From contig JAGTSD010000012.1 of the NCBI GenBank assembly GCA_018262135.1, forward strand, positions 1 to 12,715: 12,715 bases of DNA, written 5' to 3'. Of this stretch, positions 1 to 12,085 are shown in pieces. The stretch comes from Pseudomonadota bacterium (lineage in GTDB: Bacteria > Pseudomonadota > Gammaproteobacteria > Competibacterales > Competibacteraceae). The position numbers and the translations under genes are program-made. The notes below the pieces were generated by a model. That model had not been told where the DNA came from, did no database searches, and saw nothing but the letters and a program-made list of their open reading frames with translations. Each line of letters opens with the position of its first letter. Within the stretch, counting starts at the first letter, position 1.

Positions 1-270
1 CGATGGTTTAGCCGGTGGCGCGGGTTTGACGGCCGGAGCCGATGGTTTAGCCGGTGGCGCGGGTTTGACGGCCGGAGCCGATGGTTTAGCCGGTGGCGCG
101 GGTTTGACGGCCGGAGCCGATGGTTTGGCCGGTGGCGCGGGTTTGGCAGCCTGGGCCGATGGTTTGGCGGGTGATCCGGGTTTGGCAGCCTGGGCCGATG
201 GTTTGGCGGGTGACGCGGGTTTGGCAGCCTGGGCCGGGGTTGATGGTTTGGCCGGCAGCGCGGGCTTCGG
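1..270 (-). repeat. Tandem 39-bp (13-codon) repeat coding the FtsB tail
   Basis: The 39-bp units begin at 1, 40, 79, 118, 157 and 196, with a degenerate unit from about 241 after a 6-bp insertion (235-240). The first three units (1-117) are identical at every base, including synonymous positions. Units 4-6 differ at several codons. Each unit encodes 13 residues of the type A-P-A-V-K-P-A-P-P-A-K-P-S, or A-Q-A-A-K-P in place of A-P-A-V-K-P in the older copies. The period is a multiple of three, so copy-number change keeps the frame. The array is cut by the window edge, so its full length is unknown. Confidence 0.95.
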
Positions 271-606
271 AGGTGGAGTGGTTTTTATTGGTGTCGCTGG
301 TTGCGGTTTTTCAAGCAGACGGTAGAAGGTTTCGTCCGGACGGATCATGCCCATGTCGGATCGCGCCTGTTCCTCGATAGCCATCAATCCGCCCTTCAGA
401 TCCTCTACCTCGGCCGCCAGCGCCCGGTTGCGCTCGGCCAGCTCTGCGTTTTCCTCGGTCTGCGCGCGAATGCCGATGCTCAGGGCGTGGGTCTGCCGTA
501 CCCCATCTTCGTCAATCCAGAGCAGATAGTGCAGAAATACCAGAACGGCGATCAGCACCGCTGCCAGCAGTTGCAGTTTCAATCCTTGCTCGGTGGAATG
601 GACCAT
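1..606 (-). CDS. ftsB: Cell division protein FtsB with long Pro/Ala/Lys repeat tail (partial, 3' end off window)
   Basis: FtsB is a bitopic inner-membrane divisome protein that pairs with FtsL through a coiled coil and binds FtsQ in the periplasm, helping activate septal peptidoglycan synthesis. The frame is open from an ATG at 606 to the window edge (202 codons, no stop seen). Residues 12-30 form one membrane segment ending in LHYLLW. Residues about 40-80 are a heptad-like, Glu/Ala/Leu-rich coiled coil. They are followed by the FtsB signature EDLKGG, AIEEQAR and RPDETFYRL (residues 68-97). Usual family members end soon after this point. Here the chain continues for at least 100 residues of Lys-Pro-Ala-Ser repeats, which is odd. 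It lies downstream of eno, the usual FtsB position, across a 127-bp gap. The start is uncertain: a GGGGAGG sequence (636-642) is too far from the ATG but lies 11 nt before an in-frame TTG at 624, which would add six residues. The core identity is secure. Confidence 0.93.
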   Translation of the reverse strand, partial: MVHSTEQGLKLQLLAAVLIAVLVFLHYLLWIDEDGVRQTHALSIGIRAQTEENAELAERNRALAAEVEDLKGGLMAIEEQARSDMGMIRPDETFYRLLEKPQPATPIKTTPPPKPALPAKPSTPAQAAKPASPAKPSAQAAKPGSPAKPSAQAAKPAPPAKPSAPAVKPAPPAKPSAPAVKPAPPAKPSAPAVKPAPPAKPS

Positions 607-688
607 GGGGCGCGCGTTGGTCAAACAAATCAGCGCCTCCCCATCGTTCCCTCCGGGATCGGGAGAAACGACGGGAAGGCGCGGTTGA

Positions 689-721
689 GGTTAAAACGAC
701 GGGACCGGGAAAGTCGCCGTC
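689..721 (-). terminator. Possible intrinsic terminator after eno
   Basis: Read on the minus strand just after the eno stop codon, GACGGCGAC (721-713) can pair with GTCCCGTC (705-698). This gives an eight-base-pair stem with one bulged C and a 7-nt loop. It is followed by G and TTTT (696-693). The T tract is short, so termination may be partial. It would separate eno from ftsB or reduce read-through into it. The call rests on reading by eye, with no energy calculation. Confidence 0.4.
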
Positions 722-733
722 AGGGTTTCAGCT

Positions 734-5987
<5,254 letters not shown>

Positions 5988-6015
5988 GGAATCAGTGGAA
6001 GGTATGGAAGAGCGC

Positions 6016-7080
6016 TCAGGAATCCTTGTCCTTATCCTTGTCCTTGCCCAGCAGGCTGTCCTTCCCCAATAGGGCGGCCACGCTGCTTTGCCAGGACGAC
6101 TGGGTCGAGGTCGCCGGTTCGGCTTCCTTGAACACTCCATACGCCATCAGCCGCCGATAACGTTGTTCCAGCAATTCATCAACGTTCAAAGCGTCCAGTT
6201 GTTGTAACTGCTCGCGCAGCGCGGCGCGCAGGGTCCCCGCCATCCACTCCAGATCGCGGTGCGCGCCGCCTGCCGGTTCGGGAATGATTCCGTCCACGAG
6301 ATTCAGCTTGAGCAGCCGTTCCGCCGTCAATCCCAGCGCTTCGGCAGCCTCGGGCGCCCGGTCGGCGCTCTTCCACAGAATGGCCGCACAGCCTTCCGGC
6401 GAAATCACCGAATAGGTGCTGTATTGCAGCATCAGCACCCGGTCGCCTACGCCGACCGCCAGCGCCCCACCGGAACCCCCCTCACCGATCACCGTGCAGA
6501 TCACCGGCGTCCGCAGCCGGCTCATCTCGAACAGATTGCGGGCGATGGCCTCGCTCTGGCCACGCTCCTCGGCGCCGATGCCCGGATAAGCGCCCGGGGT
6601 GTCAATGAAGGTGAGGATAGGCAGGCGGAACCGTTCGGCCAGCTTCATCAACCGCAGCGCCTTGCGATACCCCTCGGGTCGCGGCATGCCGAAATTGCGG
6701 TAGATTTTCTCCTTGGTGTCATGGCCTTTCTGATGGCCGATCACCATCACCGGCCGGCCGTTCAGCCGCGCCGGTCCGCCGACGATGGCGCGGTCGTCGG
6801 CGAAGGCCCGGTCGCCGTGCAGTTCCACGAATTCGGTAAACAGCCGTTCCACGTAGTCCAGGGTATAGGGCCGCAGCGGGTGGCGGGCGATTTGGGAAAT
6901 CTGCCAAGGCGTCAGGCTGGCGAAGATGGAATCGGTGAGCGCCTTGCTCTTGGCCTCCAGCCGTGCAATCTCATCGCCGATGTTCAAATCCTGTTCGGCG
7001 CTGAGATGGCGCAATTCCTTCAGCATCGCCTCCAGCTCGGCGATGGGTTTTTCGAAATCCAGGCAATTGTTGGGGTTCAT
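6016..7080 (-). CDS. accA: Acetyl-CoA carboxylase carboxyltransferase subunit alpha with Lys-Asp tail
   Basis: AccA and AccD form the carboxyltransferase that moves CO2 from biotin-BCCP to acetyl-CoA, making malonyl-CoA for fatty acid synthesis. Residues 1-320 match the family along its length. These include the N-terminal FEKPIAELE (9-17), [12 protein letters not shown] (67-78), [17 protein letters not shown] (86-102), [11 protein letters not shown] (115-125), [17 protein letters not shown] (129-145), [23 protein letters not shown] (starting at 158) and the oxyanion-loop glycines [10 protein letters not shown] (199-208). Family members are about 315-325 residues long. This one has 354, because a 34-residue tail of Ser/Gln/Thr, then [12 protein letters not shown] and alternating Lys-Asp has been added. 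The ATG lies 9 bp after the protease stop, and the only Shine-Dalgarno-like AAGGAA overlaps that stop, suggesting coupling. It is followed by tilS, a common pairing. Confidence 0.98.
   Translation of the reverse strand: MNPNNCLDFEKPIAELEAMLKELRHLSAEQDLNIGDEIARLEAKSKALTDSIFASLTPWQISQIARHPLRPYTLDYVERLFTEFVELHGDRAFADDRAIVGGPARLNGRPVMVIGHQKGHDTKEKIYRNFGMPRPEGYRKALRLMKLAERFRLPILTFIDTPGAYPGIGAEERGQSEAIARNLFEMSRLRTPVICTVIGEGGSGGALAVGVGDRVLMLQYSTYSVISPEGCAAILWKSADRAPEAAEALGLTAERLLKLNLVDGIIPEPAGGAHRDLEWMAGTLRAALREQLQQLDALNVDELLEQRYRRLMAYGVFKEAEPATSTQSSWQSSVAALLGKDSLLGKDKDKDKDS
6023..6046 (-). repeat. Hexanucleotide microsatellite in the accA 3' end
   Basis: Four tandem copies of tccttg on the plus strand, one with a single change (6029-6034), encode alternating Lys and Asp near the AccA C-terminus. 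The six-base period keeps the reading frame, so the copy number can change without a frameshift. Confidence 0.85.
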
Positions 7081-7089
7081 CGGTCGCGA

Positions 7090-8526
7090 TTATTCCTTGT
7101 CGGGCAGGCGTACCGCCAGATACAGCGATTCGTTCTCACGCCGCACCAGCAGCGGGATCGCCTTGCCCTTGGGTAATTCCCTGGCCAGTTCGACGAACTG
7201 GCTGGCGCTCTTCACCGGCAGATGGTTGACCTGCAAAATGATGTCGTCCGGGTACAGTCCGGCATTGGCAGCCGGACCCTCGTCCAGCGTAGTGACCAGC
7301 ACGCCCTGTTCCTCCGGGCCCAGATTGCGGCGCTGTTCGTTGCTGAGGTCGGCGACGGTGAGACCCAGGCGCGGGTCGCTATGCTCGTCCATGGTGGCGA
7401 CCGGCTCAGCGGCGGTTTCCAGTCGGGCGATGGTCGCCTTGATTTCCAGCGGTTCGCCGTTGCGCAGAATGGACATGGCCACAGTTTTGCCCACCGGCGT
7501 CACGCCGATCATCCGCGGTAGTTGCGAGGAGTCCTCGACCGGTTCGCCGCCGTAGCGCAGAATCACGTCGCCCTGCTTGAAGCCGGCGCTGGCCGCCGGG
7601 CTGTCCGGCAGAATCTGCGCCACCAGCGCCCCGCGCGGCCGGTCGAGCTTGAAGGCCTCGGCCAGATCGTTGTTGACCCCTTGCAGCAGCACGCCCAGCC
7701 AGCCGCGGGTGACCTCGCCGGTCGCCTTCATCTGCTCGACGATCTGCATCGCCAGCTTGATGGGAATGGCGAACGACAGCCCCATGTAGCCGCCGGTACT
7801 GCTGTAAATCTGTGAGTTGATGCCGACCACCTCGCCGCGCAGGTTGAACAGCGGGCCGCCGGAACTGCCGGGGTTGACCGCTACGTCGCTCTGGATGAAC
7901 GGCACGTAGGTGCCGCTGGGCAGGTTGCGGCCCACCGCGCTGACGATGCCCTGGGTGGCGGTGTGCTCCAGCCCGAACGGCGAGCCGATGGCCAGCACCC
8001 ATTCGCCCACCTCCAGCGCGTCGGAGTCGCCGATCTTGACTGCCAGCAGGTTTTCGCCCTCGATCTTGAGCAGCGCCACATCGGTCAATTCGTCCACGCC
8101 GATGACCTTGGCCGGCCGTTCCCGCTGGTCGCTGAGCCGGACGATGATCTTGTCGGCATCCCGGGCGACGTGAGCATTGGTCAGGATATAGCCGTCCGGC
8201 GAGAGGATAAAACCCGATCCCAGGGAATTGGCCTGACGCTCGCCGGGCAGTTCCGGGCGTTCCTGGAAGAAGCGCCTGAAGAACTCCAGATAGGGATTCT
8301 CGGCGCCCGGCAGTTCCGGCAGGCCGGGAGTGCGGGTCGCGGTCTTGCGGTTGGGCGCCTGGGTGGAGCTGATGTTGACGACGGTCGGTTCGTTTTGCTT
8401 GACCAGCTTGCGAAAATCCGGTAGCGGTTGCGGAGGATCGGACGGGCGTGCCGGCGCGGCGATCATCCAGCACAGCAATGGCAGCAGGGCGCATAGTTGG
8501 CGCAGGGAACGGCGGGGGAGGCTCAT
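7090..8526 (-). CDS. mucD: DegQ/MucD-family periplasmic serine endoprotease
   Basis: This is an HtrA-type protease that degrades misfolded envelope proteins. It resembles Pseudomonas MucD, for example in SLGSGFILSPDGYILTNAHV (101-120), GEWVLAIGSPFG (174-185) and RLGLTVADLSNEQRR in the last third. The N-terminus has two arginines, a hydrophobic stretch (8-24) and APA (24-26), so a signal peptide cut near residue 26 is likely. The catalytic triad is H119 (TNAHVA), D149 (LTDVALLKI) and S222 (NPGSSGGPL). Two PDZ domains follow, at about 255-350 and 365-470. The 478-residue length fits MucD (about 474). ATG 8526 gives a good signal peptide; AAGGAG lies 12 nt upstream, slightly long. The frame stays open upstream without a better start. 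It heads the operon containing accA, 9 bp downstream, rather than sitting with algU-mucA-mucB genes. Another HtrA name (degQ, degP) is equally possible. Confidence 0.95.
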   Translation of the reverse strand: MSLPRRSLRQLCALLPLLCWMIAAPARPSDPPQPLPDFRKLVKQNEPTVVNISSTQAPNRKTATRTPGLPELPGAENPYLEFFRRFFQERPELPGERQANSLGSGFILSPDGYILTNAHVARDADKIIVRLSDQRERPAKVIGVDELTDVALLKIEGENLLAVKIGDSDALEVGEWVLAIGSPFGLEHTATQGIVSAVGRNLPSGTYVPFIQSDVAVNPGSSGGPLFNLRGEVVGINSQIYSSTGGYMGLSFAIPIKLAMQIVEQMKATGEVTRGWLGVLLQGVNNDLAEAFKLDRPRGALVAQILPDSPAASAGFKQGDVILRYGGEPVEDSSQLPRMIGVTPVGKTVAMSILRNGEPLEIKATIARLETAAEPVATMDEHSDPRLGLTVADLSNEQRRNLGPEEQGVLVTTLDEGPAANAGLYPDDIILQVNHLPVKSASQFVELARELPKGKAIPLLVRRENESLYLAVRLPDKE

Positions 8527-8815
8527 GAGAGCGACGATCTCCTTGGGAATAAGCAATACGAATACGGATGGGGGAGCCGCGGGGGCGATAGCTGCCGCTC
8601 GAGACCGGAAAAGGGGAAACGGACAAGCAGCCAGATGCCTGGTTTGCAGGCCCGGCGCCGGCACGATGCGCGCAGTATAAAATAATTATCAAGGCTCGGA
8701 TGAAAACGAGCAGGCGGCAACGCCAGGAGGTCCAGTCCGCTGTCGGGACGGATCGGCCAGCGCCTTCGGCCCGGGGACGGTCATGGCGCGTGAATCACTA
8801 TCAAGAGGCAAGGCA
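8527..8815. other. Divergent intergenic region between the protease operon and pilU
   Basis: About 290 bp separate the outward-facing starts of the MucD-like protease and pilU. I see no credible gene here. The region is GC-rich except for an AT-rich island at 8676-8690 (TATAAAATAATTATC), which marks the probable promoter zone. A perfect 10-bp palindrome, CCGGCGCCGG (8652-8661), lies beside it on the protease side. I found no riboswitch, tRNA or terminator-like hairpin with a T tract. Confidence 0.6.
8674..8703 (-). promoter_or_regulatory. Candidate promoter of the protease-accA-tilS-pyrG operon
   Basis: On the minus strand TATACT (8679-8674) is a near-consensus -10 box about 150 bp before the protease ATG. 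At the right distance upstream there is only a poor -35 match (TCATCC, 8703-8698, spacing 18). The TTGATA at 8692-8687 is too close to act as its -35. The call is based mainly on the -10 and the local AT richness, so it is weak. Confidence 0.3.
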
Positions 8816-10000
8816 ATGGAACAGACTTCGCAACCGATCGTGACCGATCAGGACAAGGCGACCCAGTATCTCTACGAGCTGACGCTCAAGCTGCTGGAAT
8901 TGGATGGATCGGACATTTTCGTTACCGCTGGCAGCCCGCCGGCATTCAAGGTCAACCAGCAGATCCACCGGGTCAGCGGCCAGAAACTGACGCCGCAGCA
9001 GACGGCCCTGCTGGTGCGTTCGATCATGAACGACCGGCAGGCGCGGGATTTCGATCAGCGGCGTGAAATCAATTTTTCGCTGAATTTTCCCAATGTCGCA
9101 CGCTTCCGGGTCAGCGCCTTCACCCAGCGCGGTAGCGCTGGCATGGTGCTGCGGCTGATCCAGCAGCGGATTCCGACCATCGACGAACTCAATCTGCCTC
9201 CCATCCTCAAGGAAATCGCCATGGCTCAGCGCGGGCTGGTGATTTTCCTGGGTGAGACGGGTTGCGGCAAGACGACTTCCATGGCGGCGATGCTGGATCA
9301 TCGCAATAGCGAGCGCGCGGAGCACATCGTGACCATCGAGGATCCCATCGAGTATTTCCATCGCCACAAGCAATCGCTGGTGGACCAGCGCGAGGTCGGC
9401 GTGGACACGGAGTCCTACGAGGTGGCACTGAAAAATACCCTGCGGCAGGCGCCCAACGTGATTCTGATCGGCGAGTGCCGCGACCGGGACACCATGGAAG
9501 CCGCGATCAATTTCTCTGAAACCGGCCACCTGTGCCTGACCACCCTGCATGCCAACAACGCCGACCAGGCTTTCGACCGCATCGTCAACTTCTTTCCCGA
9601 GGAGAAGCGGGCCCAGGTGCTGATGGATCTGTCGTTCAACATGAAGGCGTTCATTTCGCAGCGACTGTTGCCGCGCGAGGACCAGCCGGGCCTGATTCCG
9701 GCGGTGGAAGTGCTGCTCAACACCCCGCTGATGGCAGAGTTGATCTTTCAGGGCCGGGTCAAGGAACTCAAGCCGCTCATGGCCCGCTCCAGCGAGCAGG
9801 GCCTCATCACCTTTGACGATGCGCTATTCAAATTGTACGAAGCTGGCCGGATCAGCTACGAAACCGCGATCCGCCACGCCGATTCCGCCAACAACCTGCG
9901 CTTGCGGATCAAGCTGGAGGGCCAGCGGCAACCCCCCCGCTTGGCTGGCGAGGGCCAATTGCGCATCGAGGATAGCGGCGAGGAGAAGGGGAGACGCTGA
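8816..10000 (+). CDS. pilU: Type IV pilus retraction ATPase, PilU type
   Basis: PilU is a cytoplasmic hexameric ATPase of the PilT family that assists PilT in retracting type IV pili for twitching motility. The N-terminal PAS-like domain (about 15-130) has LELDGSDIFVTAGSPPAFKVN (starting at 27). The ATPase core has Walker A GETGCGKT (146-153), the Asp box TIEDPIEYFH (173-182), Walker B VILIGECRDRDTM (215-227) and the His box ETGHLCLTTLHANNA (235-249). The C-terminal SSEQGLITFDDALFKLY (325-341) and HADSANNLRLRIKL (354-367) are PilU-like rather than PilT-like. I chose ATG 8816 (394 residues) because GAGG lies 7 nt before it; ATG 8783 would add 11 residues of no family character. The gene stands alone on the plus strand without pilT beside it. 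Codons 150 (Cys in Walker A) and 221 (Cys after the Walker B Glu) differ from the commoner Thr and Ile or Val but leave the essential residues intact. Confidence 0.94.
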   Translation: MEQTSQPIVTDQDKATQYLYELTLKLLELDGSDIFVTAGSPPAFKVNQQIHRVSGQKLTPQQTALLVRSIMNDRQARDFDQRREINFSLNFPNVARFRVSAFTQRGSAGMVLRLIQQRIPTIDELNLPPILKEIAMAQRGLVIFLGETGCGKTTSMAAMLDHRNSERAEHIVTIEDPIEYFHRHKQSLVDQREVGVDTESYEVALKNTLRQAPNVILIGECRDRDTMEAAINFSETGHLCLTTLHANNADQAFDRIVNFFPEEKRAQVLMDLSFNMKAFISQRLLPREDQPGLIPAVEVLLNTPLMAELIFQGRVKELKPLMARSSEQGLITFDDALFKLYEAGRISYETAIRHADSANNLRLRIKLEGQRQPPRLAGEGQLRIEDSGEEKGRR

Positions 10001-10015
10001 CCGATCGCCGGTTGG

Positions 10016-10792
10016 CTAGCGCCGCACCGACAGCCGGAAGCGTTGGCCACCCTGACGCAGGATCGCACCATCACGGGTCACAGTTTCCAGCATGGGCCCT
10101 TCGCCCAACCGGTCGCCTTCCCGGTAGCGCCGACCGTTGATGACCACGAAGCGTTTGTCGGGATCGACGCTGTGGATGTGAATGTCGAGATTTAAGGCAG
10201 GAATCCCGCGCCGGGCGCCGGCGGACAGTGTTTCCAGCAGCGGAACCGGCTCCGGTGCGGGCGCGAGGGTCACGGAACCGGGCTTTAAGGATGGGCGGGA
10301 CGGTTCTTCACGCCGCTCCCGGCTGGGCCGGGGAACGGTCGGGGGTGATGGTTCGGATAGGGCCGGCTTGTCAACCGGCTCCCTGCGTGGCGTGACTGGC
10401 GCAGGTGTCGTAGAGGTAGTGGTGGCGCTTGCTGCGGCGGACCGGGGGGATGCGACTGGTTCGGCGGGCTCCCGCACGGTGACCGGCGATTCCTCTCTCC
10501 CCGATGCTTCCTTCGCGGGTGGCAGAGAGGGGCTGGCGGCTGGCTGGAATGGAGTGGACGTTGCCGTTGGCGCGGGCGATGCGGCGATGACCGGCGGGGC
10601 CGCCGGCTGTATTCGGGTCAGGAAGAAGGCCAGCAGCGCGGCGTTCAATCCCAGTCCCAGCCCCATCCCCAGCCATGGGCCGAGCCGGCGCCGGCCGGGT
10701 TCGGCCGCGAGAGGCGGGGTCGTCAGGCTGGGCGGCTGACCGAGATGGCGCTCGCGTTCCGCCTTGCGCAGCGCGTCGAGAATGTAGGACAT
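10016..10792 (-). CDS. gspB: General secretion pathway protein B (GspB/ExeB-like)
   Basis: GspB is an inner-membrane accessory protein of type II secretion that works with GspA in assembling or placing the outer-membrane secretin. The protein has 258 residues. It opens with MSYILDALRKAERERHLGQPP, the hallmark N-terminus of the family, here placed on the cytoplasmic side. One membrane segment lies at 39-59. A Pro/Ala/Ser/Thr-rich linker follows (about 62-195) and is expected to span the periplasm. The conserved T2SSB domain ends the protein (about 198-256: LNLDIHIHSVDPDKRFVVING...YREGDRL). The ATG directly follows the gspA stop (TAGATG), with GAGGGG about 9 nt upstream, so the two genes are translated together. 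It converges on pilU with 15 bp between the stop codons and no clear terminator. No other type II secretion gene is in the window. Confidence 0.92.
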   Translation of the reverse strand: MSYILDALRKAERERHLGQPPSLTTPPLAAEPGRRRLGPWLGMGLGLGLNAALLAFFLTRIQPAAPPVIAASPAPTATSTPFQPAASPSLPPAKEASGREESPVTVREPAEPVASPRSAAASATTTSTTPAPVTPRREPVDKPALSEPSPPTVPRPSRERREEPSRPSLKPGSVTLAPAPEPVPLLETLSAGARRGIPALNLDIHIHSVDPDKRFVVINGRRYREGDRLGEGPMLETVTRDGAILRQGGQRFRLSVRR

Positions 10793-12082
10793 CTAACGAT
10801 TCCCCTCGGGCGGTCGCAGTGCCGGCGTATCCGGTTCCGGTATGAGGTTGTTCAACAACACTAGGGTGCGTGGTCCGACCAGACCATCAGGTTGCAGGCC
10901 GTGATCGCGCTGGAAGGCGCGTACCTGCTCGGCCAGCGCGGCATCGAATACCTCGGACAGGGGGTCCGGAACCGGCTGGCCCGCAGCCAGCGCCAGCCGC
11001 TCCCGCAGCCAGCGTACCGCCGCGCCGCTCGCCCCGAGACCGATCAGGGTTCGGGGGGGGGCTGACTCGGCGGGAGCGGCAGTGGCCAATGTTGGCGGCG
11101 GCGCCATGGCGTTACTCGCTTCGGCCGGCGTCGGCGTTGCAGCCGGCACCAGGGAGACGGCGGGCGGTGCTGACTGATTGGCGTGCGGCAGCCACAGCCC
11201 GACGCCGATCATGGCTAATCCCGCCAGGCCCGTGGCCAGCGCCAGCCAGGAGCGCCAATTCCATCCCCCTGTGCCGCCGTGGAGGGCCTCGCGCGCCGCT
11301 TCACGCGCCAGGCTGGCGTTGATCCGCCGCGCGCCCTGGCCAAAGGCGCCGAGCAGGGCCCGGTCGCAAATGATGTTGATCAGCCTGGGGATGCCGCCGG
11401 AGTGGCCGTAGACTACCCGCCGTGCGCCCCAGGTGAACAAATCCTCGCGCCCGCCCGCGACCCGCAGCCGATGGTCAATGTAGGCCGCAGTTTCCCGCCG
11501 GTCCAGCGGCGGCAGGTGATAGCGGGCGGTGATGCGCTGGGCCAGTTGCCGCAGGTCCGGCCGCGCCAGCAGCGTCCGCAGTTCCGGCTGGCCGACCAGG
11601 ATGATCCGTAGCAGCTTGTGCTTCGCGGTCTCCAGGTTGGTCAATAACCGGATTTGTTCCAGCACCTCGCGGCTTAAATTCTGCGCTTCGTCGAGGATTA
11701 GCACCGTGCGCCGGCCGGCGGCATGGGTTTGCAGCAGGTGGGCGTTGAGTGCATCCAGCAGCGCCTTGAGCGTGTGCGGCTCGGGCGAATAGCTCGCGCC
11801 CAATTCGTCGCAAACCGTCGCCAGCAGTTCCGCGACCGTCAGCCGCGGATTGAGGCACAGGGCGATATCCACGTTTTCCAGTTGCTGTTCGAGCAGGGTG
11901 CGGACCAGAGTGGTCTTGCCGGTGCCGACCTCGCCCGTCAGTTGCACGAAGCCGCCGTTCTCGCCAACGCCATACAGCAGATGCGCCAATGCTTCCTGAT
12001 GATGACGGCTGAGGTAGACGTAGGCTGGATCGGGGGTGATGGCGAACGGGGGTTCGCGCAGTCCGAAGTGCGGCGCGTACAT
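10793..12082 (-). CDS. gspA: General secretion pathway protein A (GspA/ExeA-like ATPase with peptidoglycan-binding domain)
   Basis: GspA/ExeA uses ATP and binds peptidoglycan so that the type II secretin can be assembled through the cell wall. The 429-residue protein starts MYAPHFGLREPPFAITPDPAY, typical of the family. The cytoplasmic AAA-type ATPase has Walker A GEVGTGKTT (50-58), Walker B LILDEAQ (128-134), a sensor-like VGQPELRTLL (163-172) and RITARYHLPPLDRRET (183-198). A membrane segment follows at about 278-298. After an Ala/Pro linker (300-345) comes a peptidoglycan-binding type 1 domain (about 350-412) ending FQRDHGLQPDGLVGPRTLVLLN. ATG 12082 lies 3 bp after the recG stop, with GAGG 8 nt upstream. 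MSHA pilus MshM-type ATPases share the ATPase half, but the peptidoglycan-binding domain and the gspB neighbour favour GspA. Confidence 0.93.
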   Translation of the reverse strand: MYAPHFGLREPPFAITPDPAYVYLSRHHQEALAHLLYGVGENGGFVQLTGEVGTGKTTLVRTLLEQQLENVDIALCLNPRLTVAELLATVCDELGASYSPEPHTLKALLDALNAHLLQTHAAGRRTVLILDEAQNLSREVLEQIRLLTNLETAKHKLLRIILVGQPELRTLLARPDLRQLAQRITARYHLPPLDRRETAAYIDHRLRVAGGREDLFTWGARRVVYGHSGGIPRLINIICDRALLGAFGQGARRINASLAREAAREALHGGTGGWNWRSWLALATGLAGLAMIGVGLWLPHANQSAPPAVSLVPAATPTPAEASNAMAPPPTLATAAPAESAPPRTLIGLGASGAAVRWLRERLALAAGQPVPDPLSEVFDAALAEQVRAFQRDHGLQPDGLVGPRTLVLLNNLIPEPDTPALRPPEGNR

Positions 12083-12085
12083 CGG

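Noticed and set aside
1..270. CRISPR-like array
   Set aside because: The 39-bp units are directly tandem without unique spacers, and the period keeps the reading frame of a protein.
26..325. Plus-strand frame of Gly/Ala/Leu repeats at the left edge
   Set aside because: It is the complement of the FtsB repeat tail. The minus frame joins an unmistakable FtsB core and is the real gene.
5988..6140. Upstream extension of tilS into accA
   Set aside because: The added residues are Arg/Pro-rich and out of register with any TilS N-terminus, and accA is certain in that stretch.
8652..8661. CCGGCGCCGG palindrome as an operator
   Set aside because: A single 10-bp all-GC palindrome is common by chance in such GC-rich DNA, and I see no second copy or known regulator site.
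8527..8692. Upstream extension of the protease start
   Set aside because: It would bury the clear signal peptide, and the added residues have no family character.
9985..10045. Bidirectional terminator between pilU and gspB
   Set aside because: I could not find a stable stem followed by a T tract on either strand in the 15-bp gap or its flanks.
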